Source: Hoeflea sp. YIM 152468
Lineage (GTDB): Bacteria; Pseudomonadota; Alphaproteobacteria; Rhizobiales; Rhizobiaceae
Assembly (NCBI RefSeq): GCF_029210485.1
Contig: NZ_JARGET010000032.1
Coordinates: 1-42,175 of the forward strand
Direction: 5' to 3'
DNA length: 42,175 nucleotides
Shown piece by piece: positions 1 to 6,309 of this stretch. Within the stretch, counting starts at the first letter, position 1. The number at the start of each line of letters is the position of its first letter. The position numbers and the translations under genes were made by a program. Under the pieces are notes generated by a model, which saw only the letters and a list, made by a program, of their open reading frames with translations, was not told the origin of the DNA and did no database searches.

Positions 1-59
1 CCTGCCACCAGTGAATCAGTCCGCAATCCTCACCGCAAGCAATTTAATGGGTCCTGAGC

Positions 60-224
60 CTAGACTTTTCGCACGAAATTCATGATCAGCGAAATGACAA
101 GGAACGCCAGAAACAGGAAGAACAGAATCTGGGCGATTCCAGCGGAAGCACCGGCGATGCCGCCAAATCCAAGAACGCCGGCGACGATGGCCACGACGAG
201 AAACACCAAGGTATAGTACAGCAT
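60..224 (-). CDS. DUF1328 family small membrane protein
   Basis: A 54-residue protein starting [20 protein letters not shown] and ending NFVRKV. It consists of two hydrophobic helices (about residues 4-24 and 31-50) joined by a Gly/Ala-rich turn, with a short basic tail. Length and the [14 protein letters not shown] signature match the DUF1328 (YtjA) family of inner-membrane proteins, whose biochemical role is unknown. The start is set by an AAGGAG ribosome binding site a few bases upstream. A GGAAC-N16-CGTT promoter at 257-281 lies just before the gene, inside the end of phyR, so it is probably a member of the EcfG general stress regulon. The family call is confident. The stress role is inferred from the promoter. 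Confidence 0.9.
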   Translation of the reverse strand: MLYYTLVFLVVAIVAGVLGFGGIAGASAGIAQILFFLFLAFLVISLIMNFVRKV

Positions 225-256
225 TGAAAATCTCCTTTGTCGTCCGATGAAACATC

Positions 257-281
257 AACGTCTGCCGACCTAGTTGGTTCC
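257..281 (-). promoter_or_regulatory. EcfG-type promoter of the DUF1328 gene
   Basis: On the minus strand GGAAC (281-277) is followed after exactly 16 bases by CGTT (260-257), the consensus for alphaproteobacterial EcfG sigma factors. It overlaps the last codons and stop of phyR and lies about 33 bases before the DUF1328 start codon, so the 5' leader would be short. Confidence 0.85.
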
Positions 282-1082
282 GGTCATCCGGGTGGTTTCG
301 GCGGCTGTGTTGAAAAACAGCGCCTGGCTGATCAGAGCCTTGACCATATCGGGATTGAACGGCTTGGTGACGAGAAACGCTGGTTCCGGTTTTTCCCCGG
401 TCAGCAACCGCTCCGGAAAGGCGGTGATGAAAATCACCGGCATGACTTCATCCTTGAGAATGTCGTTGACGGCGTCGATCCCGGAGCTGCCGTCTGCCAG
501 CTGAATATCGGCCAGAACCATTTTCGGTTTGGTCCGCTTGTAGAGTTCAATCGCGTCCGCGTGGGTCCGTGCAATTCCGGTAACCCGGTGCCCGAGCGAT
601 TCCACCATGTCTTCGATATCCATGGCGATCAGCGGTTCGTCTTCGATGATCATGATATCGGTGGCAACCTGGCGGGAAATTTCCGCCGACGCGGTCTCCA
701 GCAGCCTGGTCAAGCCGGCCTCGTCAACGTCGAGAATTTCTGCCGCCTGGGCGGTGCTAAAACCTTCGACTGCGATCAGCAGAAAGGCCTTGCGGGCCTG
801 TGGCGTCACCGCCTCGAGATTGGCGGATGCGCGTTTTTCCCAGCCAAACGGCGTTTCATTGACCGAGACTGGAACCGAAAGGCTGTCAAAGAGTTGAGAA
901 AACAGCCGGTACAGCGCCACTCGATCATCGCTCGCATCGGGAAAGATGCTCAGATCGGCAATCAGGGCCTCCAGCGTGGCTGCGACATAGGCGTCGCCCG
1001 ATGTTTGAGATCCCGTCACCGAGCGCGAGAAGCGACGAAGGTAGGGAAGGTGCGGCGCGATGCGCATGGACAGTGTCGTCAT
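270..1082 (-). CDS. phyR: PhyR, anti-anti-sigma response regulator of the general stress response
   Basis: A 270-residue protein with an ECF-sigma-like N-terminal domain (about 8-138) and a receiver domain (about 142-258). The receiver shows the acidic pocket IIEDEP (145-150), phospho-acceptor D192 in ADIQLADG, conserved T220 and K240 in VTKPF. In this family phosphorylation exposes the sigma-like domain, which sequesters NepR and frees EcfG. The ATG is preceded by AAGGGG. The gene diverges from nepR-ecfG, the usual Hyphomicrobiales arrangement, and has its own consensus EcfG promoter at 1126-1150, which implies positive feedback. No PhyK/HWE histidine kinase is encoded in the window, so the sensor must lie elsewhere or beyond the left edge. 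Confidence 0.97.
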   Translation of the reverse strand: MTTLSMRIAPHLPYLRRFSRSVTGSQTSGDAYVAATLEALIADLSIFPDASDDRVALYRLFSQLFDSLSVPVSVNETPFGWEKRASANLEAVTPQARKAFLLIAVEGFSTAQAAEILDVDEAGLTRLLETASAEISRQVATDIMIIEDEPLIAMDIEDMVESLGHRVTGIARTHADAIELYKRTKPKMVLADIQLADGSSGIDAVNDILKDEVMPVIFITAFPERLLTGEKPEPAFLVTKPFNPDMVKALISQALFFNTAAETTRMTGTN

Positions 1083-1125
1083 TAGGTACCCCTTGGTGGT
1101 CCGCTGGACATAGCAATAAATTCAC

Positions 1126-1150
1126 AACGCATGAGTCAAAAAAAAGTTCC
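1126..1150 (-). promoter_or_regulatory. EcfG-type promoter of phyR
   Basis: On the minus strand GGAAC (1150-1146), a 16-base spacer starting with a run of eight T, then CGTT (1129-1126): a perfect consensus. It lies about 45 bases before the phyR start codon and is the mirror partner of the promoter facing nepR. Confidence 0.9.
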
Positions 1151-1158
1151 CGGCTCTT

Positions 1159-1183
1159 GGAACTTTTTTTCGTGTAGCGCATT
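1159..1183 (+). promoter_or_regulatory. EcfG-type promoter of nepR-ecfG
   Basis: GGAAC at 1159-1163, a 16-base spacer starting with seven T, and CATT at 1180-1183, one base off the CGTT consensus. It lies about 40 bases before nepR. Together with the phyR promoter it forms a palindrome with arms at about 1139-1150 and 1159-1170. Confidence 0.75.
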
Positions 1184-1223
1184 CTAACCATTCTGAGTTC
1201 ATTCTAAAAGAGCTGGCAACTGC

Positions 1224-1421
1224 ATGATTGATCAACGAAACAAAGGCACTCCAAACAAGGCAGGGCGGCAAAGCGAGCCTGTCGCCACTGACGCGATCGC
1301 TTCACAGTTGAAGCGATATTACACGTCGGTCGAGAAAGAGCCGATCCCTGATCATCTGCTCAGCCTGCTCGAACAGCTTGACAAAGCCGAACGCTCCGGT
1401 GGCTCCAATGGCGAAAACTGA
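1224..1421 (+). CDS. nepR: NepR anti-sigma factor
   Basis: A 65-residue protein carrying the NepR core LKRYYTSVEKEPIPDHLL (about residues 29-46), followed by a short amphipathic helix and a disordered end. NepR family members bind EcfG directly and are displaced onto phosphorylated PhyR. The Shine-Dalgarno sequence is poor (an AGAGC-like stretch), which may keep expression low. The stop codon lies inside the start of ecfG, so the two are translationally coupled. Position, size and core motif all agree with the family. Confidence 0.95.
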   Translation: MIDQRNKGTPNKAGRQSEPVATDAIASQLKRYYTSVEKEPIPDHLLSLLEQLDKAERSGGSNGEN

Positions 1422-2007
1422 CATGGCTGCACCTGAGTCAGCCTCTGGTCAGCCTGCCGACCTGTTCTCCTTCAAGCGCGAAATGCTGGCTGTGCTGCCC
1501 AGTTTGCGTGCTTTTGCCGTGTCGCTGTCCCGGCGCCATGACCGCGCCGACGATCTGGTGCAGGAGACGGTGATGAAGGCCTGGGGCAAGCAGGAGAGCT
1601 TCCAGCCCGGCACCAGCATGCGGGCCTGGCTTTTTACAATCCTGCGCAATGAGTTCTACAGCCAGATGCGGCGCAAGGGGCGTGAGCTTCCCGATCCCGA
1701 CGGTGTGTTTGCCGGCAATCTGGCCACCCATCCCGAACAGTATGGCAAGCTCGACATGGGAGACTTCAAGACGGCTCTCGACAGTTTGCCGGACGACCAG
1801 CGCGAGGCGATCGTGCTCATCGGTGCATCGGGGTTTTCCTATGAGGAAGCAGCCGAGATTGCCGGTGTGGCGGTCGGTACGATCAAGAGCCGGGTCAACC
1901 GGGCCCGCGTCAAGCTGCAGGACCTGCTTGGCGTGGACGGCGAAAATGATTACGGCCCCGACGAGACCTCGCGTCCGCTGGTCAACAAGGCCTTTCCCGG
2001 TCGCTAG
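1408..2007 (+). CDS. ecfG: EcfG-type ECF sigma factor of the general stress response
   Basis: A 199-residue ECF sigma factor from this start. Region 2 (about 22-92) has DDLVQETVMKAW and the -10-recognition segment MRAWLFTILRNEFYSQMRRK. Region 4 (about 120-175) has LPDDQREAIVLIGASGFSYE and the helix-turn-helix IAGVAVGTIKSRVNRAR. It should direct RNA polymerase to GGAAC-N16-CGTT promoters, several of which are in this window. The ATG at 1408 overlaps nepR by 14 bases; an in-frame ATG at 1423 and an upstream TTG at 1378 are alternatives, and none has a strong Shine-Dalgarno sequence. A terminator follows at 2074-2102. Confidence 0.95.
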   Translation: MAKTDMAAPESASGQPADLFSFKREMLAVLPSLRAFAVSLSRRHDRADDLVQETVMKAWGKQESFQPGTSMRAWLFTILRNEFYSQMRRKGRELPDPDGVFAGNLATHPEQYGKLDMGDFKTALDSLPDDQREAIVLIGASGFSYEEAAEIAGVAVGTIKSRVNRARVKLQDLLGVDGENDYGPDETSRPLVNKAFPGR

Positions 2008-2073
2008 TGGGATTGGCGTTCAAACGGATGGCTTTGGACGCTGTCGGACACGCATTGATGCAAAAAAGACAGC

Positions 2074-2102
2074 GCCGGGCGGTCCTGCCACGCCTGGCTT
2101 TT
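2074..2102 (+). terminator. Rho-independent terminator after ecfG
   Basis: An 8-bp GC-rich stem (2074-2081 with 2091-2098, one G-T pair), a 9-base loop and four T (2099-2102). It lies 67 bases after the ecfG stop. Confidence 0.6.
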
Positions 2103-2107
2103 AACCA

Positions 2108-2156
2108 GAAACGGCCGGCATGCGCGGAAGCGATTCCGTCGCACGCCGGTCGTTTC
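2108..2156. terminator. Long bulged hairpin with GNRA tetraloop between convergent genes
   Basis: A 49-base inverted repeat: 12-bp outer stem (2108-2119/2145-2156, one G-T pair), a 1x1 mismatch, 4 bp, a T bulge, 5 bp and a GCGA tetraloop (2130-2133). It lies between ecfG and the convergent 72-residue gene. It has no strong T tract on either strand, so it may be a bidirectional terminator, an RNA-stabilising 3' end or a REP-like element. The pairing is plain in the sequence. The role is inferred. Confidence 0.5.
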
Positions 2157-2212
2157 CTGTTCGTCCTTTCAGCCGGCCGGTGCTCAGACATGCTCCGCTG
2201 GCGGCCCAACTG

Positions 2213-2431
2213 CTAGAGTTCGGCGCTTGCCGTTCCTGTGTCGCGCTCGGCGCGGTGGGATTGAGCGCCGTCGCCCATCCCCTGGTTGACCGCCCTCAAA
2301 AGGGCAAGCGCTTGCGCCGCAAGCATTTCGAGTTGCTCTTGCCTGCCTGGCTGCTGATGCGCCGGTTCGCCGGTATCGGCAGTGTCTGCAGGCGGTCGGT
2401 CGGTGATCGTGCGACTGGTTGGGGATGACAT
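2213..2431 (-). CDS. Small hypothetical protein, second gene of a stress operon
   Basis: A 72-residue protein beginning MSSPTSRTITDRPPADTADT, with a Pro/Thr-rich, probably disordered first 30 residues and one predicted helix QEQLEMLAAQALALLRAVNQ (31-50). No membrane segment or known motif was recognised. The start is chosen because AAGGAG lies seven bases before ATG 2431; an ATG at 2438 in another frame sits directly on the ribosome binding site. It begins 20 bases after the PLDc_N gene and is probably transcribed with it from the EcfG promoter at 2762-2786. Confidence 0.65.
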   Translation of the reverse strand: MSSPTSRTITDRPPADTADTGEPAHQQPGRQEQLEMLAAQALALLRAVNQGMGDGAQSHRAERDTGTASAEL

Positions 2432-2451
2432 CGCCCATCTCCTTTTGATGA

Positions 2452-2646
2452 TCAAGCGAGTCTCTTGTTGCCCTTGGGGCCAGCCAGGAACCAGATAATC
2501 AGGCCCAGCACCGGCAGAACGATGATCAGCACAGTCCATAAAACCTTGGCGCCGGTCGAAGCCGTAGATTGAAAGATGCTGAATATCGCCCAAACCATGG
2601 CGACCAGGAGAATAAGCCCAAGAAGGCCTCCAACTTCGATACCCAT
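2452..2646 (-). CDS. PLDc_N domain small membrane protein
   Basis: A 64-residue protein with two membrane helices (about 5-25 and 34-55). The second hairpin, VLWTVLIIVLPVLGLIIWFL followed by GPK, is the signature of the PLDc_N family (the N-terminal membrane region of cardiolipin synthases, here on its own without a phospholipase D domain). Standalone versions are common in rhizobia, and their function is unknown. An AAAGGA ribosome binding site precedes the ATG. A perfect EcfG promoter lies about 115 bases upstream, so a stress-induced envelope role is likely but inferred. Confidence 0.85.
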   Translation of the reverse strand: MGIEVGGLLGLILLVAMVWAIFSIFQSTASTGAKVLWTVLIIVLPVLGLIIWFLAGPKGNKRLA

Positions 2647-2761
2647 TAGATTGATCCTTTTATGGTCGCGCTTCCGTCATCCGAGTTGCCGCAAGGCAGA
2701 TTTCAGGCCGGAAACACGCACGTTGTCAGCGCAGCAGGTGCACATGCGCCTCTGCGGAGTG

Positions 2762-2786
2762 AACGCGCAAAGCCGGTGATCGTTCC
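2762..2786 (-). promoter_or_regulatory. EcfG-type promoter of the PLDc_N operon
   Basis: On the minus strand GGAAC (2786-2782), 16 bases, CGTT (2765-2762): a full consensus match. It lies between the end of the Gfo/Idh gene and the PLDc_N start, leaving a leader of roughly 110 bases. Confidence 0.8.
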
Positions 2787-2802
2787 ATGGCGCGCCGGGC
2801 TT

Positions 2803-2843
2803 CTGGGTCAGCCCCCTGGATCAGCCCCCCTGGATCAGCCCTT
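2803..2843. repeat. Three tandem copies of a 13-14 bp unit at the end of the Gfo/Idh gene
   Basis: CTGGRTCAGCCCC occurs three times in a row (2803-2815, 2816-2829, 2830-2843). On the minus strand each unit contains TGA; the innermost is the stop codon of the oxidoreductase gene. Confidence 0.7.
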
Positions 2844-4022
2844 GTTGTAGCTGGAGAACTTGACCCAGGAACCTCCCCGCCGGGACGAGTCCACGCAGGC
2901 CGTCACAAAGGCAACGCCTGCCAGCCCTTCGTCAATGCCGGGAAACAGGACGCCGTCGGGCGCGGGCTGGCCGGCACGGTGCGCAACAATTGCTTCCGCC
3001 GCCTCCGAGTAGATATTGGCAAACCCTTCCAGATAGCCTTCCGGATGGCCGCCGGGGATGCGGCTCAGGCGTTGGCCGGCAGCGGTTGCACCGGCGCCAT
3101 TTCGGGTCAGCAGCCGTTTGGGCTGCCCCAGCGGCGTGTACCAGAGATAATTCGGGTCTTCCTGGGCCCATTCCAGTCCGCCCTTTTCTCCATAAATCCG
3201 CAGCTTCAGCGCATTCTCGTTGCCCGGCGCCACCTGGGAGCACCACAACATGCCCTTGGCGCCGCCGGAAAACCGCATCAGCACATGGCCGTTGTCGTCC
3301 AGTTGCCGGCCCTCGACAAAGCTGTCGAGATCGGCGCAGAGCTGATCGAGTTCGAGGCCTGAGACGAAGCTTGCGAGGTTGAAAGCATGGGTGCCGATAT
3401 CGCCGGTCGAGCCGCCAAGGCCGGAACGCGCCGGATCAGTGCGCCATCCCGCCTGTTTCTGACCGGTCTCCTCAAGCCTTTCCGACAGCCAGTCCTGGGC
3501 ATATTCGACTTGCACCAGCCGCAAGGCGCCGAGATCGCCCTGAGCGATCATGTCGCGCGCCTGGCGTATCATCGGATAGCCGGTGTAATTGTGGGTCAGA
3601 ACGAATAGCGCGCCGGAGCCAAGGGCAACTTTCCTCAGTTTGCGCGCATCGGCAAGGGTCGAGGTCAGCGGCTTGTCGCAGATGACATGGATGCCGCGCT
3701 TGAGGAATTCGCGCGCCACCGGATAGTGCATGTGGTTGGGCGTGACGATCGCCACCGCCTCGATTCCGCTCTTCAGCCGCGCTTCCCGCCTGGCCATTTC
3801 GACATAATCGCCATAGGCGCGGTCGTCGGCCACCCCGAGATCGGCGGCAGAGGCGCTGGATTTTTCCGGCGTCGAGGAAAACGCACCAGCGACCAGTTCA
3901 TACCGGTCATCGATGCGCGATGCGATGCGGTGCACACCGCCGATGAAGGCGTCACGCCCGCCGCCAACCATGCCGAGACGGATGCGGCGCGAGGATGAGG
4001 TTTTCGAACCTTCGATTGTCAT
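2835..4022 (-). CDS. Gfo/Idh/MocA family NAD(P)-dependent oxidoreductase
   Basis: A 395-residue protein, the usual size for the family. The Rossmann nucleotide-binding loop is GMVGGGRDAFIG (17-28). CDKPLT (115-120) is the family's (E/D)KP motif carrying the catalytic lysine. The C-terminal substrate domain has GDIGTHAF with D208 and H212, the usual catalytic pair. Such enzymes oxidise a sugar or polyol hydroxyl, often to a keto sugar. GGAGG lies seven bases before the ATG. It is the last gene of the left arm, 15 bases after a TIM-barrel isomerase; this pairing is typical of keto-sugar pathways. The substrate cannot be read from the sequence. Confidence 0.9.
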   Translation of the reverse strand: MTIEGSKTSSSRRIRLGMVGGGRDAFIGGVHRIASRIDDRYELVAGAFSSTPEKSSASAADLGVADDRAYGDYVEMARREARLKSGIEAVAIVTPNHMHYPVAREFLKRGIHVICDKPLTSTLADARKLRKVALGSGALFVLTHNYTGYPMIRQARDMIAQGDLGALRLVQVEYAQDWLSERLEETGQKQAGWRTDPARSGLGGSTGDIGTHAFNLASFVSGLELDQLCADLDSFVEGRQLDDNGHVLMRFSGGAKGMLWCSQVAPGNENALKLRIYGEKGGLEWAQEDPNYLWYTPLGQPKRLLTRNGAGATAAGQRLSRIPGGHPEGYLEGFANIYSEAAEAIVAHRAGQPAPDGVLFPGIDEGLAGVAFVTACVDSSRRGGSWVKFSSYNKG

Positions 4023-4037
4023 GGGTGGTCCTCCCGT

Positions 4038-5093
4038 TCAGGAAATGCCGAGCATGCGCCGGTTGGCGGCGTCATCGGTGCCGCCATCGGCAAAATCGTC
4101 AAAGGCCCGCTCGGTAACCCGGATGATGTGGTCGGAGACAAATTGCGCCCCTTCACGGGCCCCGTCTTCGGGATGTTTCAGGCAGCACTCCCATTCGACC
4201 ACGGCCCAGCCTTCGAAATCATTGGCTGCCATCTTGGAGAATATCGCACCGAAATCCACCTGTCCGTCGCCAAGCGAGCGGAACCGTCCGGCCCGGTCCA
4301 CCCAGGGCTGGTAGCCCGAATAGACGCCCTGCCGTCCGGTCGGGTTGAACTCCGCGTCCTTGACGTGGAACATCTTGATCCGGTCCTTGTAGATGTCGAT
4401 GTTGTCGATGTAGTCGAGACACTGCAGCAAATAATGCGACGGGTCATAGAGCATGTTGCAGCGGGCATGATTGCCGACGCGGTCCAGAAACATCTCGAAC
4501 GTGGCCCCGTCATGCAGGTCTTCGCTCGGATGGATTTCGTAGCAGATGTCGACACCACAGTCGTCGGCGTGATCGAGAAGCGGCCGCCAGCGCTTGGCCA
4601 GTTCGTCAAAGGCAGTCTCGACCAGCCCGGCCGGCCGTTGCGGCCACGGATAGATATAGGGCCAGGCCAGCGCGCCGGAAAAGCTTGCCATTGCAGTAAT
4701 GCCCATATTGCGCGAGGCGGTGAGGGCCAGTCTGACCTGATTGACCGCCCATTCCTGCCGCGCCTTCGGGTTGCCGCGCACGCTCGGCGCCGCAAAGCCG
4801 TCAAAGCCCTCGTCATAGGCCGGGTGCACAGCCACAAGCTGGCCTTGCAGGTGAGTGGAGAGTTCGGTGACTTCGATCCCGTTCTCGGCCGCAACCCCCT
4901 TGAACTCGTCACAATAGTCCTTTGACGCCGCCGCTTTCTCAAGATCGATCAGGCGGCCGTCCCAGCTTGGCACCTGAACGCCCTTGTAGCCGCAGTCAGC
5001 GGCCCATTTGGTAATCGATTGCCACGTGTTGAACGGTGCCTCGTCGCCAGCAAATTGTGCCAGGAACAGGGCCGGGCCCTTGATGGTTTTCAT
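4038..5093 (-). CDS. Sugar phosphate isomerase/epimerase family TIM-barrel protein
   Basis: A 351-residue AP-endonuclease-2-like TIM barrel. The four metal ligands typical of xylose-isomerase-like sugar enzymes are visible: E186 (CYEIHP), D217 (YDPSH), H243 (FHVKDAEF) and E300 (VVEWEC). The start ATG at 5093 follows GGAGG by nine bases; a longer frame to 5198 lacks such a site. Family members isomerise, epimerise or cleave keto sugars using a divalent metal. It lies just upstream of the Gfo/Idh gene in the same direction, and the two probably act in sequence on one substrate. Confidence 0.88.
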   Translation of the reverse strand: MKTIKGPALFLAQFAGDEAPFNTWQSITKWAADCGYKGVQVPSWDGRLIDLEKAAASKDYCDEFKGVAAENGIEVTELSTHLQGQLVAVHPAYDEGFDGFAAPSVRGNPKARQEWAVNQVRLALTASRNMGITAMASFSGALAWPYIYPWPQRPAGLVETAFDELAKRWRPLLDHADDCGVDICYEIHPSEDLHDGATFEMFLDRVGNHARCNMLYDPSHYLLQCLDYIDNIDIYKDRIKMFHVKDAEFNPTGRQGVYSGYQPWVDRAGRFRSLGDGQVDFGAIFSKMAANDFEGWAVVEWECCLKHPEDGAREGAQFVSDHIIRVTERAFDDFADGGTDDAANRRMLGIS

Positions 5094-5233
5094 TGTCGCT
5101 TTCCTCCAGAATAACAGTTTGGTTCCGCTGCCAGCGGTTTGGTGTTTCGCAAGGTTCCGGGCAGGCCACGGGGTGGACCATCCTGGCATAGCCGGCACGC
5201 CTGCATGGATGCCGGTTCAACAGCTCCGTTTCC

Positions 5234-6079
5234 TCAATCGGCCCCGAGCGAACGCGAAATATGGGCATAGCCTTCCCGATAAACCGCCTCCGGACTTTCG
5301 GCGAAATCCCTCCATACTTTCGTCGCCGCCGCCAGGTCCGGTAATCCTCTGCCAAAACTTTCGATTGTCAGCCATCCGTCATAGCCAATTTCAGCGATGG
5401 TGGCATAGGTCTTTTGCCACGGAATGTTTCCACGACCGGGAACGCCCCGATCATTTTCCGAAATATGGATATGTGCGACGCTGTCGGCATTGCGTCGCAA
5501 GGCGCCGATCGGGTCGGTTTCTTCGATGTTGGCGTGAAACGTGTCATACATTGCGCGGATGTTGGGATGCGCAATCTCCGCCAGATGTGAAGCAAGCCCG
5601 TCCATGGTGTTGAGCAGATAGCATTCAAAGCGGTTGAGCGCCTCCAGCGCCACGGTAATGCCCAAGCTTGCCGCATGGTCGCCGATCTGGCGCTGCGCCA
5701 CCACCGAGTTGGCAAATTCTTCAGCGGTAGGGCCCTGGCCGCTGAAATGTCCCAGCGTCGAATGCAGCGGACCGCAGATCAGCGTGGCGCCGAGCGCATG
5801 CGACCTGTCGAGCGTGGCGCGCATGCAGTCAAGACCACGCGCGCGCGCCGCAGCATCGCCGATCAGGTTCATCGACGCGTCACCCATCGCTGCAACCGCC
5901 GTCCGTTCCAGCCCGATATCGTCAAGCAGAAGCGCCAACTCCCTGTAGTGGGCCACATCGCCCTCGAAAACCGGGATCTCCACCCCGTCAAAGCCGGTTG
6001 CCTTGATGTCGCGCAGCAACGCCTCGTGGTCGCGGCCGACATGGGTGGTCCACAGGAACATGTTCATTCCGATCTTCAT
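5234..6079 (-). CDS. D-tagatose/D-psicose 3-epimerase-like TIM-barrel protein
   Basis: A 281-residue TIM-barrel protein. Putative metal ligands are E146 (ALEALNRFE), D179 (MYDTFHANIEE), H205 (HIHISENDRG) and E240 (TIESFG). Their spacing of 33, 26 and 35 residues is the same as I recall for D-tagatose 3-epimerase, and LNRFE and DTFHxNIEE are signatures of that subfamily, so a C3 epimerase of a ketose or keto-sugar acid is the best guess. It is the first gene of the left arm, with a TGGTNNNACCA operator at 6101-6111 directly upstream. A 140-base gap separates it from the next gene; no second promoter is evident there. Confidence 0.88.
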   Translation of the reverse strand: MKIGMNMFLWTTHVGRDHEALLRDIKATGFDGVEIPVFEGDVAHYRELALLLDDIGLERTAVAAMGDASMNLIGDAAARARGLDCMRATLDRSHALGATLICGPLHSTLGHFSGQGPTAEEFANSVVAQRQIGDHAASLGITVALEALNRFECYLLNTMDGLASHLAEIAHPNIRAMYDTFHANIEETDPIGALRRNADSVAHIHISENDRGVPGRGNIPWQKTYATIAEIGYDGWLTIESFGRGLPDLAAATKVWRDFAESPEAVYREGYAHISRSLGAD

Positions 6080-6100
6080 GGGCCCTCCAGTCGCTCAATC

Positions 6101-6111
6101 TGGTAATACCA
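6101..6111. promoter_or_regulatory. GntR/FadR-type operator 1, TGGTAATACCA
   Basis: An 11-bp palindrome TGGT-AAT-ACCA, 22 bases before the start of the minus-strand epimerase operon. It fits the TNGTNNNACNA pattern known for FadR-subfamily GntR regulators, one of which is encoded at 8424. The same palindrome recurs at 6240, 16279 and 16444. Confidence 0.75.
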
Positions 6112-6239
6112 AAATAACAATCATTGACACGACACCATGTTTATAAACCCGGCGCAAGTCCCAAACAACTGCCATTGTGGCAGGGAAATTGCGAAAAATG
6201 AAATTCTCCGACTTGATTAGAAGGGAAATTGAGCCTAAT

Positions 6240-6250
6240 TGGTCTAACCA
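6240..6250. promoter_or_regulatory. GntR/FadR-type operator 2, TGGTCTAACCA
   Basis: Palindrome TGGT-CTA-ACCA, 60 bases before the plus-strand epimerase-dehydratase-regulator operon. Because that operon contains the GntR gene, this site would make the regulator control itself. Confidence 0.75.
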
Positions 6251-6309
6251 GAACGATGAATTGCAACGCGCAGCGGGGTTGAGAGGTTCCGCTGCAAGGG
6301 AGGATGATC

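Noticed and set aside
237-1085. A 282-codon frame opposite phyR, and a 485-codon frame opposite the dehydratase/GntR genes (7911-9368)
   Set aside because: Both are shadows of well-supported genes, with no domain or ribosome binding site.
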